From contig NZ_JAHTBI010000080.1 of NCBI RefSeq assembly GCF_019168305.1, positions 1-64,000 of the forward strand: a stretch of 64,000 nt of DNA. The letters run 5' to 3'. This DNA is from Pseudomonas aegrilactucae. GTDB lineage: Bacteria > Pseudomonadota > Gammaproteobacteria > Pseudomonadales > Pseudomonadaceae. The position numbers and the translations under genes are program-made. The notes below the pieces were generated by a model, which saw only the letters and a program-made list of their open reading frames with translations, ran no database searches and was not told the DNA's origin. Below, in pieces: positions 43,297-50,714 of the stretch; the first letter of the stretch is position 1, and the number at the start of each line of letters is the position of its first letter.

Positions 43297-43324
43297 CATC
43301 AGGCCGCCGCAAGGCGGCCTGATG
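43297..43324 (+). terminator. Stem-loop after the Yip1 gene
   Basis: CATCAGGCCGCC and GGCGGCCTGATG form a perfect 12-base-pair stem with a GCAA tetraloop, a stable end-of-transcript structure. Confidence 0.8.
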
Positions 43325-43397
43325 CTGTGTGGACCAGCGGTCTCGGCAACGCCGCCCGGGTTGCGGCATAATTGTCGGCCAGGAGTATTCAACCGTT

Positions 43398-43892
43398 ATG
43401 CCAGAGCTGCTCACTACCCGCGTCGAACGCTGTTACCAGCAAGCCGAACGTTTTTTCAAACGCACCTTCCTGCGCCCCGAAGTGAGTTTCAAGCTGCGCG
43501 GGCAGAAGGCCGGTGTCGCGCACCTGCACGAGAACCTGCTGCGCTTCAACCTGCAGCTGTACCGTGAAAACAGTGAAGACTTCCTCAAGCAGACCGTGCC
43601 CCACGAGGTCGCGCACCTGGTAGCGCACCAGTTGTTCGGCGATCACATTCAACCCCACGGGCAAGAGTGGCAATTGATCATGCGCGGGGTGTATGAACTG
43701 CCGCCCAATCGCTGCCACAACTATGCGGTCAAGCGCCGTAGCGTGACGCGCTATATCTACAAGTGCCCCTGTGCAGGGAGTGACTTTCCGTTCTCGGCGC
43801 AACGCCATGGGCTGGTGCGCCAGGGGCGGCGGTACCTGTGCCGGCGGTGTCGGCAGGCCCTGGTGTTCACTGGCGAGACGCGGGTGGAGTAA
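43398..43892 (+). CDS. sprT: SprT-family zinc protein (metalloprotease-like)
   Basis: This 164-aa protein has an SprT-like zinc metallopeptidase domain: the HExxH motif is seen as PHEVAHLVAHQLFG (about residues 70-83) and the third His in IQPHGQEWQ. The C-terminus has a zinc-ribbon-like CPCAG...CRRCRQ. In eukaryotes the family removes DNA-protein crosslinks; the bacterial role is less known. The start at 43398 is supported by AGGAG about 12 bases upstream. Confidence 0.9.
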   Translation: MPELLTTRVERCYQQAERFFKRTFLRPEVSFKLRGQKAGVAHLHENLLRFNLQLYRENSEDFLKQTVPHEVAHLVAHQLFGDHIQPHGQEWQLIMRGVYELPPNRCHNYAVKRRSVTRYIYKCPCAGSDFPFSAQRHGLVRQGRRYLCRRCRQALVFTGETRVE

Positions 43893-43895
43893 AAG

Positions 43896-43980
43896 CTTCG
43901 CTGGCAAGCCAGCTCCCACAGGATATGCGCAGGCCTTGGAATTACCGCTGTACCTGTGGGAGCTGGCTTGCCAGCGAAGG
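43896..43980. repeat. REP pair 5
   Basis: Inverted copies of the CTTCGCTGGCAAGCCAGCTC unit lie between sprT and the dctA terminator. Confidence 0.88.
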
Positions 43981-44000
43981 GGCCAGCACAGCAGGCACAA

Positions 44001-44026
44001 AAAAGCCCATCCGAAGATGGGCTTTT
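44001..44026. terminator. Intrinsic terminator of dctA
   Basis: AAAAGCCCATC pairs with GATGGGCTTTT around a CGAA loop just beyond the dctA stop; T- and A-runs on both sides make it bidirectional. Confidence 0.9.
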
Positions 44027-44043
44027 GGCGTTACAGGCTAACC

Positions 44044-45372
44044 TCAGCTCTGGCGCACAGCACCTTCGGCCACGCCCAGGTCATCGGTAGGACGGGTATC
44101 GATCAGCGGCGCACCACCGGAAGCCAGCTCCGATTGCAGCTTGTCTTCGTCCAGCTCGTTGACCCACTTGGCAACCACGACGGTGGCAACCGCGTTACCG
44201 ATCAGGTTGGTCAGGGCACGCGCTTCGGACATGAAGCGGTCGATACCCAGGATCAGCGCCAGGCCGGCAACCGGCAGGTGGCCTACGGCCGACAGGGTCG
44301 CGGCCAATACGATGAAGCCGCTACCGGTCACGCCAGCAGCACCTTTGGAAGCCACCAGCAGCACCAGCAGCAGGGTGATCTGGTGGCCGATGTCCATCGG
44401 CGTGTCGGTGGCCTGGGCGATGAACACCGCAGCCATGGTCAGGTAGATCGAGGTACCGTCCAGGTTGAACGAGTAGCCGGTAGGAATCACCAGGCCGACG
44501 ACCGATTTCTTCGCACCCAGGCGCTCCATCTTGGCCAGCATGCGTGGCAGGGCCGACTCGGACGAGGAAGTACCCAGCACGATCATCAGCTCTTCACGGA
44601 TGTAGCGGATCAGCTTGAGCACGCTGAAGCCGTGCGCACGGGCGATACCGCCCAGAATGACCAGGATGAACAGCAGGCAGGTGATGTAGAAGCAGGCCAT
44701 CAGGTAGCCCAGCTGCACCAGCGAACCCACGCCGTACTGGCCGATGGTGAAGGCCATGGCACCGAAGGCACCGACCGGCGCCAGCTTCATGATCATGTTG
44801 ATGATGTTGAACATGACGTGCGCGAAGCGATCGATCAGGTCCAGCAGCGGCTTGCCGTAGGCACCCAGGCGGTGCAGGGCGAAACCGAAGATCACCGAGA
44901 ACATCAGCACTTGCAGGATGTCGCCGTTGGCGAACGCGCCGACCACGGTGTTAGGGATGATGTTGAGCAGGAAGCCGATGGTGGTCTGCTGCGCGCCGGC
45001 GGCGGCATAGGCAGCCACGCTGCTGGCGTTGAGGGTGGTCACGTCGATGTGCATGCCGGCACCCGGCTTGACCACGTTGACCACGACCAGGCCGATGACC
45101 AGGGCGATGGTCGAGACGATTTCGAAGTACAGCAGCGCGTAGCCGCCGGTCTTGCCGACCGACTTCATGCTTTGCATGCCGGCGATGCCGCTGACTACCG
45201 TACAGAAGATGATCGGGGCAATGACCATCTTGATCAGTTTGACGAACCCGTCGCCCAGTGGCTTGAGCGCCACGCCGGTTTCCGGATAGAAGTGACCCAG
45301 CAAGATACCGATGGTGATGGCTACGATCACCTGGATATACAGCGATTTGTACAGCGGCTGACGCGTCGTCAT
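44044..45372 (-). CDS. dctA: C4-dicarboxylate:cation symporter DctA
   Basis: This is a 442-aa member of the glutamate/dicarboxylate symporter family for uptake of succinate, fumarate and malate. Family landmarks are the HP1 serine-rich loop VLGTSSSESALPRML near residue 275, the TM7 segment SFNLDGTSIYLTMAAVFIAQAT near 315, and the HP2 loop SKGAAGVTGSGFIVLAATL near 345. The DRFMSEARALTNLIGNAVATVVVAKW segment near 385 is typical of DctA. It starts at the ATG at 45372 and lies downstream of a sigma-54-type promoter. Confidence 0.93.
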   Translation of the reverse strand: MTTRQPLYKSLYIQVIVAITIGILLGHFYPETGVALKPLGDGFVKLIKMVIAPIIFCTVVSGIAGMQSMKSVGKTGGYALLYFEIVSTIALVIGLVVVNVVKPGAGMHIDVTTLNASSVAAYAAAGAQQTTIGFLLNIIPNTVVGAFANGDILQVLMFSVIFGFALHRLGAYGKPLLDLIDRFAHVMFNIINMIMKLAPVGAFGAMAFTIGQYGVGSLVQLGYLMACFYITCLLFILVILGGIARAHGFSVLKLIRYIREELMIVLGTSSSESALPRMLAKMERLGAKKSVVGLVIPTGYSFNLDGTSIYLTMAAVFIAQATDTPMDIGHQITLLLVLLVASKGAAGVTGSGFIVLAATLSAVGHLPVAGLALILGIDRFMSEARALTNLIGNAVATVVVAKWVNELDEDKLQSELASGGAPLIDTRPTDDLGVAEGAVRQS

Positions 45373-45496
45373 GGCTATTTCCTCAATGTACCGACCCCAT
45401 CCTTCCCAGGAGGTGAGCGGTACCTAAAGCGCGAACCCTCCTGCACTGGAGGGATTTGTTTTGTCGAGCTGCGTGGCAGAACTCTGCTGAGTCAAT

Positions 45497-45512
45497 AGCA
45501 AGCCTGATGCCA
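45497..45512 (-). promoter_or_regulatory. Sigma-54 (RpoN) promoter of dctA
   Basis: On the minus strand TGGCATCAGGCTTGCT fits TGGCAY-N5-TTGCW with the GG and GC pairs 12 bases apart, the -24/-12 signature. It lies about 125 bases before the dctA ATG, with an inverted repeat upstream at 45528-45561. Confidence 0.75.
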
Positions 45513-45527
45513 GAATGCGCTGTAGCA

Positions 45528-45561
45528 GTGCAAAGCCTGTATTCATGGGGATTTTTTGCAC
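45528..45561. promoter_or_regulatory. Inverted repeat upstream of the dctA promoter
   Basis: GTGCAAA (45528-45534) and TTTGCAC (45555-45561) are perfect inverted arms 20 bases apart, 16-49 bases upstream of the -24 element. It could bind an enhancer protein such as DctD, but this is inferred from position. Confidence 0.5.
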
Positions 45562-45666
45562 GCTTGGACAGCAAGCCTGGCGTGCCGGTTGGCGGATTTC
45601 CGCCCAGAGTCGAAATATCGGGCAATAGAATGGCGGTAATCCGCCCACTGCCAGGCTTGGCGATAC

Positions 45667-47013
45667 TCAGTCGAGTGGGAAGCGAATGCGAAAGGCCGCG
45701 CCGCCCAGCGGCGAGTCATCCAGGGTGAGGTGGGCGTCGTAGCTTTCGATGATGTCCTTGACCACGGCCAGGCCGATGCCCTGGCCAGGGTACTGGCGGT
45801 CCAGGCGCTCGCCGCGCTGGAGGATGCGTTCGCGCTGACCAGGCGGCACACCGGGGCCGTCGTCTTCGACGCACAGTTCCAGCACAGCGTCGCTGACATG
45901 CAGACTGATGCGGACCTGACCCAGGCACAGGCGGTAAGCGTTTTCCAGCAGATTGCCGAGCAGTTCCAGCAAGGCGCCCTGCTCCATCGGCACCAGCGCC
46001 TGCTCGGGCACCGCGTACGTCACCTGCACCTGTTTGTCGCGGTAGACCTTGGCCAACGTGCTGCACAGGCTGTCGAGCAACGGACGCAGCGCCACCCGGT
46101 GACGCACCAGGCCGCTCTTGCGCAGGCTGGCGCGCTGCAACTGGTAGTCGATCTGCTGGCTCATGCGTTCGATCTGGCTTTGCAGCACCCTGGCCTGCTC
46201 GCGTTCGGTATCGCGCTGGGCCATGCTTTCGCTGACCCCTTGCAACACGGCCAGGGGCGTTTTCAGGCTGTGGGCCAGGTCGTCCAGCGAGTCGCGGTAA
46301 CGCCCGCGCTGTTCGCGTTCGCTGCGCAGCAGGCGGTTGAGCGAGCCGGTCAGACGCAGCAACTCACGGGGGTGCTCGGCGCTCAGGCCTTCGCGGGCGC
46401 CCGACTCGACCTCGTCCAGCTCCACACTCATGCGCCGCAATGAACGCAACCCCCAGGTGAGGCCGGCCCAGAGCAGCAGCAGCAAGGCCAGCAAGGCTGC
46501 GCCAAAGCCCAGGTAGAGCTTTTCCTGCAGGCCATTGAGGGTCTGCTGGTACTCGCGCACCGGCTGCAGGGCGACAATGCTGAACGCCGCGCTCTTGCCG
46601 CCCAGCAACTTGACCTCGACGTCGTAGACGAAGAACTCCTCGCCATGGTCCTGGCGGATACGTGCGAACTCGTTGCCGCGCCCGTCATAGCGCGGGGTGT
46701 AGTTGATGTTCTCTTCGGCGGTGGCCCGCGAGCGCCACACCAGGTTGCCCTGGCGATCATAGATATAGCCAAGCAGGCGGCTGTCGGGCAGGTTGAATTT
46801 CTCGTCCGGCAGCAACACCGGCATCTGCAGCCGGCCGCCCTCGATGCGCGCCGCCGAGATCAGCGTGGTCACGTCCGAGGCCAGGCGCTTCTCGATGGAC
46901 TCCTGCAGTGCCAGGCTGAAGGCCTTCTGCAGCGCCGGCAGCAGCGCCAGCATGAACAGCAGCGCCAGTACCGCCGCGGCCAGCATCAGGCGCAGGCGCA
47001 GCGAACGAATCAT
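45667..47013 (-). CDS. phoQ: Sensor kinase PhoQ
   Basis: This is a 448-aa membrane sensor of low magnesium and cationic peptides, partner of PhoP. Two transmembrane helices (about 10-30 and 165-190) flank an acidic periplasmic domain. The HAMP-like linker is followed by the His box DSLDDLAHSLKTPLAVLQG near residue 255 and the ATPase N box LLGNLLENAYRLCLGQ. VEDDGPGVPPGQRERIL and GIGLAVVKDIIESYDA follow. It overlaps the phoP stop by four bases. Confidence 0.93.
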   Translation of the reverse strand: MIRSLRLRLMLAAAVLALLFMLALLPALQKAFSLALQESIEKRLASDVTTLISAARIEGGRLQMPVLLPDEKFNLPDSRLLGYIYDRQGNLVWRSRATAEENINYTPRYDGRGNEFARIRQDHGEEFFVYDVEVKLLGGKSAAFSIVALQPVREYQQTLNGLQEKLYLGFGAALLALLLLLWAGLTWGLRSLRRMSVELDEVESGAREGLSAEHPRELLRLTGSLNRLLRSEREQRGRYRDSLDDLAHSLKTPLAVLQGVSESMAQRDTEREQARVLQSQIERMSQQIDYQLQRASLRKSGLVRHRVALRPLLDSLCSTLAKVYRDKQVQVTYAVPEQALVPMEQGALLELLGNLLENAYRLCLGQVRISLHVSDAVLELCVEDDGPGVPPGQRERILQRGERLDRQYPGQGIGLAVVKDIIESYDAHLTLDDSPLGGAAFRIRFPLD

Positions 47014-47687
47014 CGGCAGCGCTCGGTGAACAGGTAGCCCAGGCCGCGCACGGTGTCGATCGGCTTGAAGCCGTTGTCGCCCTCAAGCTTGCGCCGCAGG
47101 CGCCCGACCAGCACCTCGATGACATTCGGGTCACGCTCGCCGTCGTCGGGGTAGAGCTGCTCCATCAATCGGTCCTTGGCCACCACCTGCTGGTGATGAC
47201 GCATCAGGTACTCCAGGATGCGGTACTCATACGCCGTCAGGCCCAGGGGTTGCTCGTCAAGCAATGCCTGCTTGCGGTTCAGGTCCAGGCGCAGCGGGCC
47301 GGCAATGATGGTCGACTGGGTAAACCCGCTGGAACGACGCAACAGCGCGTTCAGGCGCGCCTCCAGCTCTTCGAACTGGAACGGCTTGACCACGTAGTCG
47401 TCGGCGCCCGCCGCCAGCCCCTCGACCTTGTCCTGCCAGTTGCCGCGGGCGGTGAGGATCAGGATGGGAAAGGTCTTGTCCTGGCTGCGCAACTGGCGGA
47501 TCAGGTCGAGGCCGCTCATGCCCGGCAGGCCCAGGTCGACGATGGCCAGGTCGTGATGGAACTGTTCGGCCTGGTACAACGCCTCCTCGGCGTTGGCCAC
47601 CGCTTGCACCACGTGCCCGGTTTCGCTCAGACGGGTGTGCAGGTGATGACGCAACAGGGCTTCATCCTCGACCACCAGCAGTTTCAT
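47010..47687 (-). CDS. phoP: Response regulator PhoP
   Basis: This 225-aa OmpR-family regulator of magnesium stress, LPS modification and its own operon has a receiver domain with LVVEDEALLRHHL, phospho-Asp in AIVDLGLPGMSG and Lys in YVVKPFQFEEL. A winged helix follows with LTAYEYRILEYLMRHH and RDPNVIEVLVGRLRRKL. The ATG at 47687 with GGAGGAG upstream is clear; earlier in-frame starts lie in the leader after oprH. It overlaps phoQ by four bases. Confidence 0.95.
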   Translation of the reverse strand: MKLLVVEDEALLRHHLHTRLSETGHVVQAVANAEEALYQAEQFHHDLAIVDLGLPGMSGLDLIRQLRSQDKTFPILILTARGNWQDKVEGLAAGADDYVVKPFQFEELEARLNALLRRSSGFTQSTIIAGPLRLDLNRKQALLDEQPLGLTAYEYRILEYLMRHHQQVVAKDRLMEQLYPDDGERDPNVIEVLVGRLRRKLEGDNGFKPIDTVRGLGYLFTERCR

Positions 47688-47754
47688 ACGCTCCTCCCCA
47701 ACCAGGCCCGGCCGGCCTGGCCGGGCATCACGCCGCATGGCGGCAGAATAACAG

Positions 47755-47782
47755 CGAACCGGCCGCAATGCGGGCCGGTTCG
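47755..47782 (-). terminator. Hairpin between oprH and phoP
   Basis: CGAACCGGCC pairs perfectly with GGCCGGTTCG around an eight-base loop, after the oprH stop and before phoP, with only a weak T-rich tail. It may act as an attenuator that lets oprH be expressed more than phoPQ. A second, GC-only stem (CCCGGCC/GGCCGGG, 47707-47725) sits closer to the phoP ribosome site. Confidence 0.6.
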
Positions 47783-47797
47783 GGTGATGCGCGCCAC

Positions 47798-48400
47798 TCA
47801 GAACAGGTAGTTGGCCGACAGGTAGGTTTGCGCACTGCTTTTCAGGCGCAGAGCACCCAGCTTGGCACCGTCATGCTCGGACAGCTCGGTGGTGGCGTTG
47901 CTGCGCAGGTAACGGTAGCCCAGCTCGACCGAGGCGTTGTCGCTGACCTGCTGCAACAGGCCGGCCTGCAGGCCGTAGGCATACCCGGTGTCGGTGTCAC
48001 GGCTGTAGCCGGAAGATTCCTGGCTGAGCTTGGTCACGCCCAGGCTGGCGCCACCGAAGGCCTTGGTGCTGCTGCCCAGCGGGTAGAACACATCGTAGCT
48101 GCCCAGCAGGTTTTCCTGGCGCATCTTCAGGCCGCTGTGGTTGTTGGAGACGTTGTCGTAGGTGAGGTAGTAACGGCCCTGGTCGTTCTGCTGGCCGAGG
48201 CGTGCACCCCAGGTGCCATCCTTGCTGATGATGCCGTCGGTGTTGAGGTGGTCGACGTTGCTGCCAAGCAGGCCGGACTTCTTGATCTTGTCACTGGTCT
48301 GGCCGTAGGTGAGGCCGGCGAAGGTGGTATCGGCGGCCTGGGCCAGGGAGCTGGCACCCAGCACGGTCATGGCAATCAGCAGGGTATTGAGGCTTTTCAT
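47798..48400 (-). CDS. oprH: Outer-membrane protein OprH
   Basis: This 200-aa eight-stranded outer-membrane barrel binds LPS and stabilises it when divalent cations are scarce. Residues 1-22 are the signal peptide (TVLGASSLAQAAD). The mature part has alternating strands such as GRYYLTYDNVSNN, NLLGSYDVFYPLG and ASVELGYRYLRSN, and it ends with F. The start at 48400 has GGAG upstream. The order oprH-phoP-phoQ is standard for Pseudomonas; four tandem PhoP-like boxes lie upstream. Confidence 0.92.
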   Translation of the reverse strand: MKSLNTLLIAMTVLGASSLAQAADTTFAGLTYGQTSDKIKKSGLLGSNVDHLNTDGIISKDGTWGARLGQQNDQGRYYLTYDNVSNNHSGLKMRQENLLGSYDVFYPLGSSTKAFGGASLGVTKLSQESSGYSRDTDTGYAYGLQAGLLQQVSDNASVELGYRYLRSNATTELSEHDGAKLGALRLKSSAQTYLSANYLF

Positions 48401-48460
48401 ACGTGTGTACTCCAGAGTGATGCGCGGTGTTGGTGTGGAAGCTAGAGTAAGCAGGGCGCC

Positions 48461-48499
48461 CTGAACCGCCGCTGAATGCCACCTGAACACCGGCTGAAC
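48461..48499 (-). promoter_or_regulatory. Four tandem PhoP-like boxes upstream of oprH
   Basis: On the oprH strand GTTCAG, GTTCAG, ATTCAG and GTTCAG occur at exactly 11-base spacing (plus-strand CTGAAC/T at 48461, 48472, 48483 and 48494). This is the direct-repeat geometry of PhoP boxes. A TACTCT -10-like hexamer lies about 11 bases downstream (48444-48449). Confidence 0.8.
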
Positions 48500-48534
48500 G
48501 ACACGCACAACCTGGAAAACAAGGAGAATCGACC

Positions 48535-49326
48535 ATGCGTTACTTGCTCGCACTTGCCCTGATCGGCGCTACGGGGCTTGCCCAGGCTGCCGTGCAGACC
48601 CGCGAAATCGCTTACCAGGACGCCGACGGCAAGCGCCTGGTGGGCTACTACGCCTATGACGATGCCGTTGAGGGCCAACGCCCGGGCGTGGTGGTGGTGC
48701 ATGAGTGGTGGGGGCTGAACGACTATGCCAAGCGCCGCGCGCGCGACCTCGCCGGCCTGGGTTACAGCGCCCTGGCCATCGACATGTATGGCGACGGCAA
48801 GCAGACCGAGCACCCGGCCGATGCCGGCAAGTTCATGCAGGCGGCACTCAAGGACCCCAAGGCAGCCGCCGCACGTTTCGATGCCGGGGTCGAGTTGCTG
48901 AAGATCCAGCCGCAGACCGACGCCGAAAAGATCGCCGCGATCGGCTACTGCTTCGGCGGCAAGGTAGTGCTGGATGCCGCGCGCCGGGGTGAAGCGCTGG
49001 CGGGGGTGGCGAGCTTTCATGGGGCGCTGGTCACCGACACCCCGGCAACGCTCAACAGCGTGAAGACGCCAGTGCTGGTGGAGCATGGGACCAACGACAG
49101 CATGGTCACGCCCGAGCAGGTGGCCGCGTTCAAGCAGGAGATGGACAAGGCGGGCGCCAACTATCAGTTCGTCAGCATCGAGGGGGCCAAGCACGGCTTT
49201 ACCAACCCGGATGCCGACCGCTTGAGCCATGGCGAGCATGGTGGGCCGGATATCGGGTACAACAAGGCGGCGGATGAACGCTCGTGGGCTGATTTGCAGG
49301 CGTTCCTGAAGAAGGTGTTCGACTGA
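48535..49326 (+). CDS. Exported dienelactone-hydrolase family protein
   Basis: This 263-aa alpha/beta hydrolase of the dienelactone hydrolase type starts with a signal peptide (residues 1-19, LALIGATGLAQAA). The nucleophile elbow is IGYCFGGKVV with Cys in place of Ser (near residue 144), the acid is in VEHGTNDSMVTPEQ and the His in EGAKHGFTNPDAD. An HEWWGLNDYAKRRARDLA segment near residue 57 is a family hallmark. It is divergent from oprH and may sense the same PhoP-controlled region; the substrate is unknown. Confidence 0.9.
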   Translation: MRYLLALALIGATGLAQAAVQTREIAYQDADGKRLVGYYAYDDAVEGQRPGVVVVHEWWGLNDYAKRRARDLAGLGYSALAIDMYGDGKQTEHPADAGKFMQAALKDPKAAAARFDAGVELLKIQPQTDAEKIAAIGYCFGGKVVLDAARRGEALAGVASFHGALVTDTPATLNSVKTPVLVEHGTNDSMVTPEQVAAFKQEMDKAGANYQFVSIEGAKHGFTNPDADRLSHGEHGGPDIGYNKAADERSWADLQAFLKKVFD

Positions 49327-49328
49327 AG

Positions 49329-49420
49329 GCCCTCTTCGCTGGCAAGCCAGCTCCCACAGGCTCTGCGCTGCCTTTGATAGCACGCTGTACCTGTGGGAGC
49401 TGGCTTGCCAGCGAAGAGGC
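49329..49420. repeat. REP pair 6
   Basis: Inverted copies of the CTTCGCTGGCAAGCCAGCTC unit, extended by CCTCTTCG/CGAAGAGGC at the outer ends, lie between the hydrolase and the phosphopantetheinyl transferase gene. Confidence 0.88.
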
Positions 49421-49487
49421 CAGTACGGTCAACGCAAAACGCCAGCACCACTGGCACCTGCGCCACACCCCCGGCACAATAACGCCC

Positions 49488-50189
49488 ATGAACCGACTCC
49501 CGCTCTGCTGCGCCCCGCTCCAGCACCATTGGCCCCTGCCCCACCCGGTCCCCGGTGCGGTGCTGGTCAGTTGCGCCTTCGACCCGGCCAACCTCGCCGC
49601 CGACGACTTCCAGCGCGCCGCCATCGAACAGACCCCAAGCCTGCAACGCTCGGTGGCCAAGCGCCAGGCCGAGTACCTGGCCGGCCGCGTGTGCGCCCGC
49701 ACCGCCCTGCAACGCCTGGACGGGCGCGATTACCTGCCCGCCACCGGCGACGACCGTGCACCGATCTGGCCAACCGGCATCAGCGGCTCGATCACCCATG
49801 GCAAAGGCTGGGCCGCCGCGGTGGTGGCCCACGCCAGCGACTGCCAGGGCCTGGGCCTGGATCAGGAAAACCTGCTGGGCGACGAGCGTGCCGAGCGCCT
49901 GGCGGGCGAAATACTCACCGCCGCAGAGCTCGAGCGCATGGACCGCAGCCAGCTCAGCCTGACCGCCACCCTGACCTTCTCGCTCAAGGAAAGCCTGTTC
50001 AAGGCGCTGTACCCGATCGCGCTCAAGCGCTTCTATTTCGAGCACGCCGAAATCATCGAATGGTCCAGCGACGGCAGCGCACGCCTGCGCCTGCTCACCG
50101 ACCTGTCGGCACAGTGGCACCACGGCCGCGAGATCAGCGGCCAGTTCAGTGTGCAAGGTGATCAGCTGCTGAGCCTGGTCAGCGTCTGA
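49488..50189 (+). CDS. 4'-phosphopantetheinyl transferase (Sfp/EntD-type)
   Basis: This 233-aa enzyme converts apo carrier proteins of fatty-acid, polyketide or siderophore synthesis to the holo form. The magnesium site has Asp and Glu in GLGLDQENLL (near residue 120) and the conserved TFSLKESLFKALYPI motif with Glu and Lys near residue 165. SITHGKGWAAAVVA near residue 100 is also typical. In Pseudomonas one such enzyme can serve both primary and siderophore metabolism (PcpS). It converges with a FhuF-like gene. Confidence 0.9.
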   Translation: MNRLPLCCAPLQHHWPLPHPVPGAVLVSCAFDPANLAADDFQRAAIEQTPSLQRSVAKRQAEYLAGRVCARTALQRLDGRDYLPATGDDRAPIWPTGISGSITHGKGWAAAVVAHASDCQGLGLDQENLLGDERAERLAGEILTAAELERMDRSQLSLTATLTFSLKESLFKALYPIALKRFYFEHAEIIEWSSDGSARLRLLTDLSAQWHHGREISGQFSVQGDQLLSLVSV

Positions 50190-50198
50190 ACCCCGCGC

Positions 50199-50714
50199 TC
50201 AGAGCGGGCAGTGCTCGCAGTGCCCGACCCACGCCACCTTGTAGCTCAGGCAACAGGTGCGCCTGACACGTCGCCCCTGAGCGTCGTGGCGCACCGCGGC
50301 ATATAGAGGATTGCCCGGGGTTTCCAACAGCTGGCGTACCACCGGCTGCTCGCCGGCCAATTGCTCGAGGCAGTCACCGGCATTGCCCCACAGCACCGCC
50401 GCCGGCACATCACCGAGCGTTGCCAGTCGAGCAACCACCCAGGGCAGGTGCTGCTCCAGCACCTCGGCCACGCCAGCCCCCATCACCTGGGCCGATACCG
50501 CAACAGGCAGCCCACGCCCGTCCAGCGCCAGCGTGGCCGCCAGCAGCGGCGCCTGCCCCGCCAGCGCCTCGCGCCACAGCAGGCTGAAATAGTACTTGGA
50601 CCATTGCGATACCAGCACCGGCCGTTGCGCCGGCATCAACTGGGGCCCATACAGCCCCAGCAGCAGCGCGTCGAAGCGCTGCGCGGTGAGCAGCTCAGCC
50701 AGCGTCAGTGTCAT
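50199..50714 (-). CDS. FhuF-like siderophore-iron reductase (short)
   Basis: This 171-aa protein ends with the FhuF [2Fe-2S] signature CC-x10-C-x2-C (CCLSYKVAWVGHCEHCPL). FhuF proteins reduce ferric siderophores in the cytosol. It is shorter than E. coli FhuF (about 260 aa), mainly at the N-terminus. Its start overlaps the end of the adjacent sensor-kinase gene by 20 bases, so it is probably the last gene of that two-component unit; the pairing is unusual and suggests iron-linked signalling, which is inferred. Confidence 0.78.
   Translation of the reverse strand: MTLTLAELLTAQRFDALLLGLYGPQLMPAQRPVLVSQWSKYYFSLLWREALAGQAPLLAATLALDGRGLPVAVSAQVMGAGVAEVLEQHLPWVVARLATLGDVPAAVLWGNAGDCLEQLAGEQPVVRQLLETPGNPLYAAVRHDAQGRRVRRTCCLSYKVAWVGHCEHCPL

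Noticed and set aside
43771..45498. 575-codon plus-strand frame across dctA
   Set aside because: It is antisense to dctA, with His/Asp/Gln-rich nonsense composition.
26463..49420. Possible CRISPR-like repeat array
   Set aside because: The repeats are isolated inverted pairs (REP) kilobases apart, without regular spacers and without cas genes.
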